The position numbers and the translations under genes were made by a program. From NCBI GenBank assembly GCA_041738345.1, contig JBGSPX010000062.1:29069-93068 (forward strand): a stretch of 64,000 nt of DNA, read 5' to 3'. Below the pieces are notes generated by a model. It was not told the DNA's origin, did not search any database, and was given only the letters and a program-made list of their open reading frames with translations. The stretch comes from Proteocatella sp041738345. Lineage in GTDB: Bacteria > Bacillota > Clostridia > Peptostreptococcales > Filifactoraceae. Of this stretch, positions 8,569 through 16,188 are shown in pieces (the first letter of the stretch is position 1; every line of letters begins with the position of its first letter).

Positions 8569-9510
8569 TTATCTAAATTTTATTGCAGAACCATTGCTTC
8601 CAAATACATTTCTTATTTTGTGTCTAACTATTTCCTCGATAGCATCTCTTCCTGGACCTAAGTATTTTCTAGGGTCAAATTCTTTAGGAGATTCAACTAA
8701 AACTTTTCTTATTGCAGCAGTCATAGCCATTCTTAAATCAGTATCTACGTTTATTTTACAAACACCAAATTTAGAGGCTCTATTAAGCATGTCTTCTGGA
8801 ACGCCTTTAGCACCAGGAATTTGAGCACCGTATTGATTGCACATATCTAAATATTTTGGAATTACAGAAGAAGCTCCGTGAAGTACAAGTGGAAAGTCTG
8901 GAAGCATAGCAGTTATTTTTTCAAGTCTTGCAAAATCTAGTTTAGGCTCTCCTGAAAATTTATAAGCACCATGGCTTGTACCTATTGCTATTGCTAGTGA
9001 ATCTATTCCTGTTCTTTCTACAAATTCTACAGCTTGATCTGGATTTGTATAAGTAGCATCTTCAGCGCTTACGTTCACGTCATCCTCTACGCCAGCAAGT
9101 TTTCCAAGTTCGGCTTCAACCGTAACATTTCTTTCGTGTGCATATTCTACTACTCTTTTTGCAAGCTCAATATTTTTTTCGAAAGGAAGCGCTGAACCAT
9201 CAATCATTACAGATGAGAATCCGTCATCAATACAAGATTTACAAAGTTCAAAACTATCTCCATGGTCAAGGTGAAGCACTATAGGAAGGTTAGTTTCTTC
9301 TATAGCGGCTTCTACTAGCTTTCTTAAGTATATTGGACTAGCGTATTTTCTAGCACCTGCAGATACTTGAAGTATAAGTGCAGATTCTTCTTTTTGAGCT
9401 GCAGATACAATTCCTTGAATTATCTCCATATTATTCACGTTAAATGCACCAATAGCATAATTTCCTTCGTAAGCATGTCTAAGTATCTCTCTACTATTCA
9501 TTAGAGCCAT
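8569..9510 (-). CDS. fba: Class II fructose-1,6-bisphosphate aldolase
   Basis: This zinc-dependent aldolase splits fructose-1,6-bisphosphate into glyceraldehyde-3-phosphate and dihydroxyacetone phosphate in glycolysis and runs in reverse in gluconeogenesis. The 313-residue protein has the catalytic and zinc-binding elements of the family: LHLDHGDSF, FSSVMIDGSALPFEKN, VEAELGKLAG, IGTSHGAYK, LVLHGASSV and KINVDTDLR. The start is supported by AGGAGG 7 bases upstream on the minus strand. It is monocistronic and stands alone between the two-component system and an unknown gene, with a 259-base AT-rich gap upstream that probably holds its promoter. Confidence 0.96.
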   Translation of the reverse strand: MALMNSREILRHAYEGNYAIGAFNVNNMEIIQGIVSAAQKEESALILQVSAGARKYASPIYLRKLVEAAIEETNLPIVLHLDHGDSFELCKSCIDDGFSSVMIDGSALPFEKNIELAKRVVEYAHERNVTVEAELGKLAGVEDDVNVSAEDATYTNPDQAVEFVERTGIDSLAIAIGTSHGAYKFSGEPKLDFARLEKITAMLPDFPLVLHGASSVIPKYLDMCNQYGAQIPGAKGVPEDMLNRASKFGVCKINVDTDLRMAMTAAIRKVLVESPKEFDPRKYLGPGRDAIEEIVRHKIRNVFGSNGSAIKFR

Positions 9511-9769
9511 AATAATCCTCCTAAAAGTATATAATATATTTAAAATAATATAACATAAAAGTTCACATATATATTATATATTCAAATTTAAAAAATTTAA
9601 AGAGTTATATAGTATACTATTCTAATAATATTTTGAAATTAAATAATAAAATTAAATAATAATAAAAAAAAATAGAAATTGTTTTTAAAAAATAATTTAT
9701 TGAAAATTCCGAGAAATGGGAATATAATATATAGTAACGGGATTAATTATATAAAAGGGAGGGTTTGTT

Positions 9770-10210
9770 ATGGCTAGCATAAGAAGCCGAGTATTGGAAA
9801 TTTACAAAAAAATGACAGTAAAGCAAGTAGTTGCATGTACTTTTGTAGAGACCCTATTTATTATAATGATAGGAGTTATTGTCAGCGTTGTGATTCCAGA
9901 GTTTGAAGTATTAAGAATGGATTTTGTGTTTGTAGTTATTTTTGTGAATCTTTTTGAAATGATTTCAGTTATTAAAGAAATGTTTTATAATAATGAAGAA
10001 CTTTATGAGATTTTTTATTGGACGAAGTTTTTTTTATTTTCTGTAATATCAATATGCTATTTTATAACGTTATTTGAATTTCGTCAACTTAAAGAAATTT
10101 TGACTTATTTTGCAGATTTTAAAGTAACATCAATTTTAACCATGGTACTTATAGTGGGGGTAGATTTAACTATAGATAAAATAAATGGTATGCAATTAGA
10201 AAAAAAATAA
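9770..10210 (+). CDS. Hypothetical four-helix membrane protein
   Basis: I do not recognise this 146-residue protein. It has a short basic N-terminus (MASIRSRVLEIYKKM) and four likely membrane segments at about residues 20-43, 50-67, 83-103 and 115-132, with the charged turns KEMFYNNEELYE and EFRQLKE between them. It has a good ribosome site (GGGAGGG), its own terminator, and AT-rich gaps of about 250 bases on either side, so it is a stand-alone transcript. No family motif is visible, and the neighbours (fba and the purine operon) give no clue to function. Confidence 0.7.
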   Translation: MASIRSRVLEIYKKMTVKQVVACTFVETLFIIMIGVIVSVVIPEFEVLRMDFVFVVIFVNLFEMISVIKEMFYNNEELYEIFYWTKFFLFSVISICYFITLFEFRQLKEILTYFADFKVTSILTMVLIVGVDLTIDKINGMQLEKK

Positions 10211-10222
10211 TATATTAAAAAT

Positions 10223-10271
10223 AAAAAATATTGATATTTGATTAAATAGAATTGAATATCAGTATTTTTTT
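10223..10271 (+). terminator. Terminator after the unknown membrane protein gene
   Basis: A 16-bp AT-rich stem, AAAAAATATTGATATT with AATATCAGTATTTTTT, has one G-T pair and ends in a T run. It separates the unknown gene from the purine operon. Confidence 0.75.
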
Positions 10272-10396
10272 GTTTAAATAATATTCATTTTTAAATAAAA
10301 ATTAAATTATAATAAAATTTTATTTAAAGTGATAAAAGTCTTGAAAAATATTACGATTAGTGATAAAGTGGGAATATAGATAACGTTAACTACATT

Positions 10397-10452
10397 AACA
10401 TTCGGAATAAAACGAAATAAAGTGTATTTTTTTATTACTAATATTCGGAAAT
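10397..10452 (+). promoter_or_regulatory. Two direct repeats ATTCGGAA ahead of purE (PurBox-like)
   Basis: The sequence ATTCGGAA occurs at 10400-10407 and 10443-10450, 43 bases apart. Each resembles the reverse complement of the Bacillus PurR box (AWWWCCGAACWWT); the second has one mismatch. The second copy lies right against the purE ribosome site. No guanine riboswitch core is visible here. A role in purine control is a guess. Confidence 0.3.
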
Positions 10453-10462
10453 AGGAGGAAAT

Positions 10463-10969
10463 ATGAAAGTAGCTATAATTTTAGGCTCAGTATCGGATTT
10501 TCCAAAAGTAAAAGATGCTTGTGATTTTCTTTCAAATATGGGTGTGAATTTTGAACTGAGAGCACTTTCTGCACATAGAACAGGAAAAGAACTTGAAGGG
10601 TATATAAAGAGTAATGATAAAGAGATAAGCGTATACATTGCAGCAGCAGGAAAAGCGGCACATCTTCCAGGTGTTATTGCGTCTCATACGATAAAACCAG
10701 TAATTGGAATACCTATAAAATCTTCAGCATTAGACGGCCTAGATGCACTTTTATCTATTGTACAAATGCCGCCAGGAGTACCAGTAGCTACAGTAGCTAT
10801 AGATGGATCTAAGAATGCTGCTATATTAGCATGTCAAATGATTGCAATTTCAGATGAAGAACTTAACGAAAAAATGTCAAACTTCAAACATCAAATGAGA
10901 GAAGATGTTTTGAATGCGGAAGCACAGTTACTAGAAGAAATTGAAAAAGAATATAATTTTAAAAAATAG
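10463..10969 (+). CDS. purE: N5-carboxyaminoimidazole ribonucleotide mutase PurE
   Basis: PurE makes 4-carboxy-AIR in step 6 of purine synthesis. The 168-residue protein has the class I signature: ILGSVSDFPKVKDA, LRALSAHRTGKEL, IAAAGKAAHLPGVIASHT, KPVIGIPI and MPPGVPVATVAIDGSKNAAILA. No purK (ATP-dependent carboxylase) is found in the window, so it may lie elsewhere or the enzyme may act directly on AIR and CO2. It is the first gene of the pur operon, with the ribosome site AGGAGG just upstream and purC 25 bases downstream. Confidence 0.96.
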   Translation: MKVAIILGSVSDFPKVKDACDFLSNMGVNFELRALSAHRTGKELEGYIKSNDKEISVYIAAAGKAAHLPGVIASHTIKPVIGIPIKSSALDGLDALLSIVQMPPGVPVATVAIDGSKNAAILACQMIAISDEELNEKMSNFKHQMREDVLNAEAQLLEEIEKEYNFKK

Positions 10970-10994
10970 TTAAAATAGATAAGGAGATAGGGCG

Positions 10995-11696
10995 ATGAAA
11001 GAAATGTTATACGAGGGCAAAGCAAAACAGGTATTTTTAACAGAGAAAGAAGATCAGTATCTTATACATTACAAAGATGATGCGACTGCATTTAATGGAG
11101 AGAAAAAAGAAGTAATTATGGGTAAAGGAGAACTTAATTTAGCAATATCTACAATAATATTTGAAATGCTTGAAAAAAATGGAATACCTACTCACTATAT
11201 AAAAACTTTAAATAATAGAGACATGCTTGTAAAAAAGGTTACAATACTTCCGCTGGAAGTAATAATTAGAAATATTAGTGCAGGCTCTATATGTAAAAGA
11301 TTAGATTTACAAGAAGGCTTAAACTTTAAAGAGCCTATATTTGAAATATCTTATAAAAATGATGATTTAGGAGATCCGCTTATAAATGATGATCATGCAG
11401 TAGCACTTGGACTTATAGAAAGAGATGAACTTTCAGAGGTAAAGAAAACTACGCTTAAAATAAATGAACTACTTATAGAATTTTTTAAAAAAGTGGGACT
11501 GAAGCTTATAGATTTTAAAATAGAATTTGGAAAAACTGAAGATGGAAGTATAATATTAGCAGACGAAATATCTCCAGATACTTGTAGGCTTTGGGATGAA
11601 AAAACAAATGAAAAAATGGATAAAGATAGATTTAGAAGAGATTTAGGCAATTTAATCGAAGGTTATACAGAAGTTTTAGACAGAATAAGAGGTTAA
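10995..11696 (+). CDS. purC: SAICAR synthetase PurC
   Basis: PurC joins CAIR and aspartate with ATP to give SAICAR in purine synthesis. The 233 residues have the family length and motifs: EMLYEGKAKQVF, DDATAFNGEKK, EVIIRNISAGS, DDHAV and the ADEISPDTCRLWD site. The start follows AAGGAGATAG. It is tightly packed in the pur operon: its stop is followed one base later by the purF start, which suggests translational coupling. Confidence 0.97.
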   Translation: MKEMLYEGKAKQVFLTEKEDQYLIHYKDDATAFNGEKKEVIMGKGELNLAISTIIFEMLEKNGIPTHYIKTLNNRDMLVKKVTILPLEVIIRNISAGSICKRLDLQEGLNFKEPIFEISYKNDDLGDPLINDDHAVALGLIERDELSEVKKTTLKINELLIEFFKKVGLKLIDFKIEFGKTEDGSIILADEISPDTCRLWDEKTNEKMDKDRFRRDLGNLIEGYTEVLDRIRG

Positions 11697-11697
11697 T

Positions 11698-13044
11698 ATG
11701 TGTGGAATAATGGGGATTTATGCAACTTCACAAATCAATAATCAATTGTTTTATGGGCTCAACAGTTTACAGCATAGAGGGCAGGAAAGCTGTGGGATAT
11801 CAGTTTCTGATGGAGATAAAATCATAAGAAGAAATGGTATGGGGCTTGTTATAGATGTGTTTAAGCCAAATATATTAGAAGAACTTAATGGAAATATAGG
11901 GATAGGGCATGTTAGATATTCTACGGCAGGAGGTTCATTTGATTACAATACTCAGCCGTTACTTGGATATACAAAAGGAGAACAGATATCATTAGCACAT
12001 AATGGAAATCTCATAAACTATCAGATACTAAAATCGAGGCTAGAAGAAGACGGTATGATGTTTCAAACGACTATAGATTCTGAAGTAATTTTATACCTTA
12101 TAACGAGATACTATAAGGGCGATATTGTTCAGGCAATAAAAGATACTATGGCAAGGATTGAAGGCGCATACTCCCTTGTAGTTATGTTAAAAGATAAACT
12201 TATAGCAGTAAGAGATCCTCATGGAATAAGACCACTTGTTATGGGGAGAACTGAGGAAGCAACTATATTTTCTTCAGAAAATGCACCTATAGAAATTTTA
12301 GGAGGAAAGTTTGTAAGAGACATACTACCAGGAGAAATTGTAGTAGTGGATGCTGATGGAGAACAATCATATATGTTCGAACATAATGCAAAGGAAAGTC
12401 ACTGTATTTTTGAACATGTATACTTTGCGAGAAATGATGCTACGCTAGATGATATAAATGCATATATGTTTAGGAGAAGATGCGGAAAACTTTTATGGAA
12501 AGAAGCTCCTTGTGACGTGGATTTGGTAGTTCCTGTCCCAGATTCTGGATATCCTTCTGCGATTGGTTATTCTCAAGCATCAGGTATCCCGCTTGCGGAA
12601 GGCCTCGTGAAAAATAGGTACATGGGAAGAACTTTTATAAAACCTACTCAAGAAGAACGTGAAATGGCAGTAAAGCTAAAACTAAATCCGCTTTCTCATG
12701 TAGTTAAAGATAAAAAGATCGTACTTATAGATGATTCTATAGTAAGAGGAACTACATCTAGAAATCTTATACAAAATTTAAGAAATGCTGGTGCAAAGGA
12801 AATTCATATGAGAATAACTGCGCCACCAGTAAAACACTCATGCTATTATGGAATTGATACTCCAAGCAGAAGGAATCTTATTGCAGCGACGATGAGTATT
12901 GATGAAATAAGAGAACTTATTGGGGCAGATAGTTTAGCATTTATATCGATTGATGGGTTAGAAGAAGCGGCTAGGATTGGGAAGGAAAAATTATGTAAAG
13001 CTTGTTTTGATGGAGTATATCCAGTAGATCCATGCTTAGTTTAG
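11698..13044 (+). CDS. purF: Amidophosphoribosyltransferase PurF, no propeptide
   Basis: PurF commits PRPP to purine synthesis by transferring the glutamine amide nitrogen. The 448-residue chain begins MCGI, so Cys2 can be the N-terminal nucleophile after Met removal; no in-frame start upstream allows a propeptide. The glutaminase domain shows LQHRGQES, GIGHVRYSTAG and LAHNGNL; the phosphoribosyltransferase loop is KIVLIDDSIVRGTTS. Four Cys in the Bacillus-type 4Fe-4S positions (HCIFEHVYFA, HSCYYGID, LCKACFDGVYP) point to an oxygen-sensitive iron-sulfur enzyme. It follows purC by one base and precedes purM by nine. Confidence 0.97.
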   Translation: MCGIMGIYATSQINNQLFYGLNSLQHRGQESCGISVSDGDKIIRRNGMGLVIDVFKPNILEELNGNIGIGHVRYSTAGGSFDYNTQPLLGYTKGEQISLAHNGNLINYQILKSRLEEDGMMFQTTIDSEVILYLITRYYKGDIVQAIKDTMARIEGAYSLVVMLKDKLIAVRDPHGIRPLVMGRTEEATIFSSENAPIEILGGKFVRDILPGEIVVVDADGEQSYMFEHNAKESHCIFEHVYFARNDATLDDINAYMFRRRCGKLLWKEAPCDVDLVVPVPDSGYPSAIGYSQASGIPLAEGLVKNRYMGRTFIKPTQEEREMAVKLKLNPLSHVVKDKKIVLIDDSIVRGTTSRNLIQNLRNAGAKEIHMRITAPPVKHSCYYGIDTPSRRNLIAATMSIDEIRELIGADSLAFISIDGLEEAARIGKEKLCKACFDGVYPVDPCLV

Positions 13045-13053
13045 GAGGAAGTT

Positions 13054-14091
13054 ATGAAGATAAGCTATAAGGATTCAGGTGTAAATATTAGCGAAGGAAA
13101 TAGAGCTGTAGAACTTATGAAAGCTAAAGTTAAGGAAACCTATACTAAAGGAGTTGTTGGAGATATAGGACTCTTTTCAGGCGGATTTTCACTTAAAGAC
13201 TTTATGCATTTTGAAGAGCCTACCCTATTAGCATCTACTGATGGCGTGGGGACTAAGCTTATAATTGCACAGCAGATGGATATTCATAATACTGTAGGAA
13301 TTGATCTAGTAGCGATGTGTGTAAATGACCTTATATGTCAGGGCGCAAAACCGCTTTTTTTCTTAGATTATATAGCAACTGGAAAAGTAGATGCAGTCAA
13401 AATTGCAGATATTGTAGGTGGAATAGCTACTGGATGTAAGGAAACGGGCTGTGCACTTATTGGAGGCGAAACCGCTGAAATGCCAGGACTTTATAGTGAA
13501 GAGGAGTATGATTTAGGCGGATTTTCAGTAGGAATAGTAGATAGAAAAAAAATAATAGATGGTAAGGCTATAAAACAAGGAGACAAGATAATAGGGCTTA
13601 AATCGTCAGGGCTTCATTCGAATGGGTATTCATTAGCTAGAAAAATATTTTTTGAACATCTGAATTTAACCTGTGAGCAAAAACTAGAGGGAATGAGTGA
13701 TTCGATTGGAAAAATTTTATTAGAACCTACGAAGCTATATGTAAATACCGTAATGACTCTTATTGAAAAATATGAATTAAAGGGAATTGCAAATATAACT
13801 GGCGGCGGTTTAATAGAAAATGTACCTAGAATACTTCCAGAAAACGTAAATGCAAAAATAGATAAGAATGCGTGGGATTATCCTGAAGTGTTTTTAAAGA
13901 TTAAAGAGCTAGATATTGTAGAAGAAACAGAACTCTATACAAGTTTTAATATGGGGATTGGAATGGTTATAGTTGTTTCTGAAGAAAAAGCTAAAGAAAT
14001 ATGTGAATTTATAAATAGCAATTTACAAGATGAGGCATTTATTATAGGCGAAATTACTTTAGGTGAAAAAATATGTCAATTAGTAGATTAA
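13054..14091 (+). CDS. purM: AIR synthetase PurM
   Basis: PurM closes the imidazole ring, converting FGAM to AIR with ATP. The 345-residue protein carries the usual YKDSGVNISEGNRAVELMK start, LLASTDGVGTKL, DLVAMCVNDLICQGAKPLFFLDY, ALIGGETAEMPG and LKSSGLHSNGYSLAR, and NITGGGLIENVPRIL. The start follows TTAGGAGGAAGTT. Its last 19 bases overlap purN in another frame, consistent with coupled translation in the pur operon. Confidence 0.97.
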   Translation: MKISYKDSGVNISEGNRAVELMKAKVKETYTKGVVGDIGLFSGGFSLKDFMHFEEPTLLASTDGVGTKLIIAQQMDIHNTVGIDLVAMCVNDLICQGAKPLFFLDYIATGKVDAVKIADIVGGIATGCKETGCALIGGETAEMPGLYSEEEYDLGGFSVGIVDRKKIIDGKAIKQGDKIIGLKSSGLHSNGYSLARKIFFEHLNLTCEQKLEGMSDSIGKILLEPTKLYVNTVMTLIEKYELKGIANITGGGLIENVPRILPENVNAKIDKNAWDYPEVFLKIKELDIVEETELYTSFNMGIGMVIVVSEEKAKEICEFINSNLQDEAFIIGEITLGEKICQLVD

Positions 14092-14639
14092 ATATAGCGG
14101 TATTAGTGTCTGGCGGGGGAAGTAATCTTCAGGCACTAATTGATGCGCAGATTTCAGGTTATTTTAAATCTAAAATAAGCCTTGTAGTTTCAAATAAAAG
14201 CGATGCATATGCTTTAGTACGTGCAGAAAAAAATAATATAAAAACGGCAGTTCTAAATGAATACGATTCTTTATACCAAATTTTAGAAAAGAATGATATT
14301 GATTTAGTTGTGTTAGCGGGGTACTTAAAAATAATAGATGTTAAAGTTATTGAAAAATATAAAGATAGGATAATAAATATACATCCTTCGCTTTTACCTA
14401 AATACGGTGGAAAGGGTATGTATGGAATAAATGTCCATAAAGCAGTATTTGAAGCGAGTGAAAAAGAAAGTGGAGCAACGGTTCATCAAGTGACAGAGGA
14501 AGTAGATTCAGGAAAGATATTAATTCAAAAGAAAATAAATATAAAGGACTGTAAAAGTCCAGAGGAAATTCAAGTAAAGGTATTAACGGTAGAACATGAA
14601 ATTTTAAAGGAAGCTGTAAAACTTATTGAAGAGGTATAA
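14073..14639 (+). CDS. purN: GAR formyltransferase PurN
   Basis: PurN adds a formyl group from 10-formyltetrahydrofolate to GAR. At 188 residues it matches the family, with VLVSGGGSNLQALIDA, LVVLAGYLKII, the catalytic segment NIHPSLLPKYGG followed by INVHKAV, and SGATVHQVTEEVDSG. The start lies inside the end of purM, and no other in-frame start gives a full N-terminus. It is followed three bases later by purH. Confidence 0.96.
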   Translation: MSISRLNIAVLVSGGGSNLQALIDAQISGYFKSKISLVVSNKSDAYALVRAEKNNIKTAVLNEYDSLYQILEKNDIDLVVLAGYLKIIDVKVIEKYKDRIINIHPSLLPKYGGKGMYGINVHKAVFEASEKESGATVHQVTEEVDSGKILIQKKINIKDCKSPEEIQVKVLTVEHEILKEAVKLIEEV

Positions 14640-14642
14640 AAT

Positions 14643-16169
14643 ATGAAAAGAGCATTGATAAGTGTAACTGATAAAAATAATATTGATTTTTTGGCTAGAG
14701 AGCTAACGGGTTTAGGATATCAAATAGTATCTACAGGAGGAACATTAACAACTATTTTGGAAGCTGGAATAGAAGCGATTTCAATAGAAGAGGTTACAGG
14801 TTTTCCTCAAATGTTGGATGGGCGAGTTAAAACCCTTCATCCTATGGTTCATGGTGCTCTTTTATACAAGCGAGACAATAGTTTTCATGTAGAAACTGTA
14901 GAAAAACATAATATAAAGCCAATTGACATAGTAGTAGTTAATTTATATGATTTTGAAGGCACTTTAAAAAGTGGGAAATCACATGAGGATATAATCGAGA
15001 ATATAGATATCGGTGGACCTTCTATGATAAGATCAGCTGCTAAAAATTACAAAGATGTTATAGTTGTAGTAGACCCTAAAGATTACGAAGAAATAATAGG
15101 GCGCTTAAAAGAAGACTCTTTAGATTTAGAATTTAGAGAAAAACTTGCAATGAAAGCATATAGTGCAACAGCATACTATGATTCAATGATTTCAAGATAT
15201 TTTATGAAAAAAACAAACCAAGAATCAGATACCTTTACACTGGGTTTGAAAAAAGAAGAAGAGCTAAGATACGGTGAAAATCCGCATCAAAAAGCGGCAG
15301 TTTATAGCGATACCTTTATAACTTCGTATTTTAGTGGCTATAAGCAATTAAATGGAAAAGAATTGTCATTTAATAATTTAAATGATTTAAATACAGCAGT
15401 AGAACTTTGTGGGGAATTTTCGGCAGAAGATGGAGAATTTGCAGCAGTGGCACTTAAACACGCTACCCCATGTGGCGTAGCACTAGGGAGTAGCACATAT
15501 GAAGCATTTAAAAAAGCTTATGAAGCTGACAAACTATCTATTTTTGGTGGAATTGTGGCGCTAAATGGAGAAGTTTGTAAGGAATCAGCAGAGCTTATGA
15601 GTGAGATATTTTTAGAAGTAATAGCAGCACCAAGTTATACTAAAGAAGCTTTAGAAATTTTAACTAAAAAGAAGAATGTAAGAATTTTAACTATAGATTT
15701 TAAAGCTAAAAGAGCAGAAATGGATGTCAAGTATGTAAGTGGTAAGGTGCTTATACAAGAGACGGATACCGCAGAAGATAGTATATTTGAGTGTGTTACT
15801 GAAAAATCACCGACAGAATTTGAGAAAAAAGACCTTAAATTTGCGATGAAGGTATGTAAATATGTAAAATCTAACGCAATTGTTATTGCTAAAGATACGA
15901 CAACTATAGCAATCGGTGGAGGTCAAACTTCAAGGATATGGGCACTTGATACAGCGCTTAATAATTATAAAGAGAAAGATTTCAAAGGGAGTGTTATGGC
16001 ATCAGATGCATTCTTCCCATTTCCTGATTGTGTAGATAAAGCAAGTGAATTTGGCATAAGCGCTATAATACAACCTGGCGGAGCAATGAGAGATCAAGAC
16101 TCAATAGATGCCTGTGATAAGAGTGATATAGCAATGATTTTTACTAAAATGAGACATTTTAAACACTAA
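14643..16169 (+). CDS. purH: Bifunctional AICAR transformylase/IMP cyclohydrolase PurH
   Basis: PurH carries out the last two steps to IMP. The 508-residue protein has the cyclohydrolase half first (about 1-190: ALISVTDKNNIDFLAREL, VSTGGT, EVTGFPQMLDGRVKTLHP, NIDIGGPSMIRSAAKN) and the transformylase half after it (LRYGENPHQKAA, ALKHATPCGVALG, SIFGGIVALNG, SNAIVIAKDTTTIAIGGGQTSR, SDAFFPFPD). It lies between purN and the purD-purL gene, with 19 bases to the latter's start. Confidence 0.97.
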   Translation: MKRALISVTDKNNIDFLARELTGLGYQIVSTGGTLTTILEAGIEAISIEEVTGFPQMLDGRVKTLHPMVHGALLYKRDNSFHVETVEKHNIKPIDIVVVNLYDFEGTLKSGKSHEDIIENIDIGGPSMIRSAAKNYKDVIVVVDPKDYEEIIGRLKEDSLDLEFREKLAMKAYSATAYYDSMISRYFMKKTNQESDTFTLGLKKEEELRYGENPHQKAAVYSDTFITSYFSGYKQLNGKELSFNNLNDLNTAVELCGEFSAEDGEFAAVALKHATPCGVALGSSTYEAFKKAYEADKLSIFGGIVALNGEVCKESAELMSEIFLEVIAAPSYTKEALEILTKKKNVRILTIDFKAKRAEMDVKYVSGKVLIQETDTAEDSIFECVTEKSPTEFEKKDLKFAMKVCKYVKSNAIVIAKDTTTIAIGGGQTSRIWALDTALNNYKEKDFKGSVMASDAFFPFPDCVDKASEFGISAIIQPGGAMRDQDSIDACDKSDIAMIFTKMRHFKH

Positions 16170-16188
16170 TTTATTGATGGGAGGAAAT

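Noticed and set aside
10272..10462. Guanine riboswitch before purE
   Set aside because: The conserved purine-aptamer core (TATA...GATATGG and the loop elements) is not present.
16174..16188. Longer purD-purL start at TTG 16174 or ATG 16177
   Set aside because: These codons lie in or directly before the GGGAGG ribosome site of ATG 16189, and the family begins at MKILVV.
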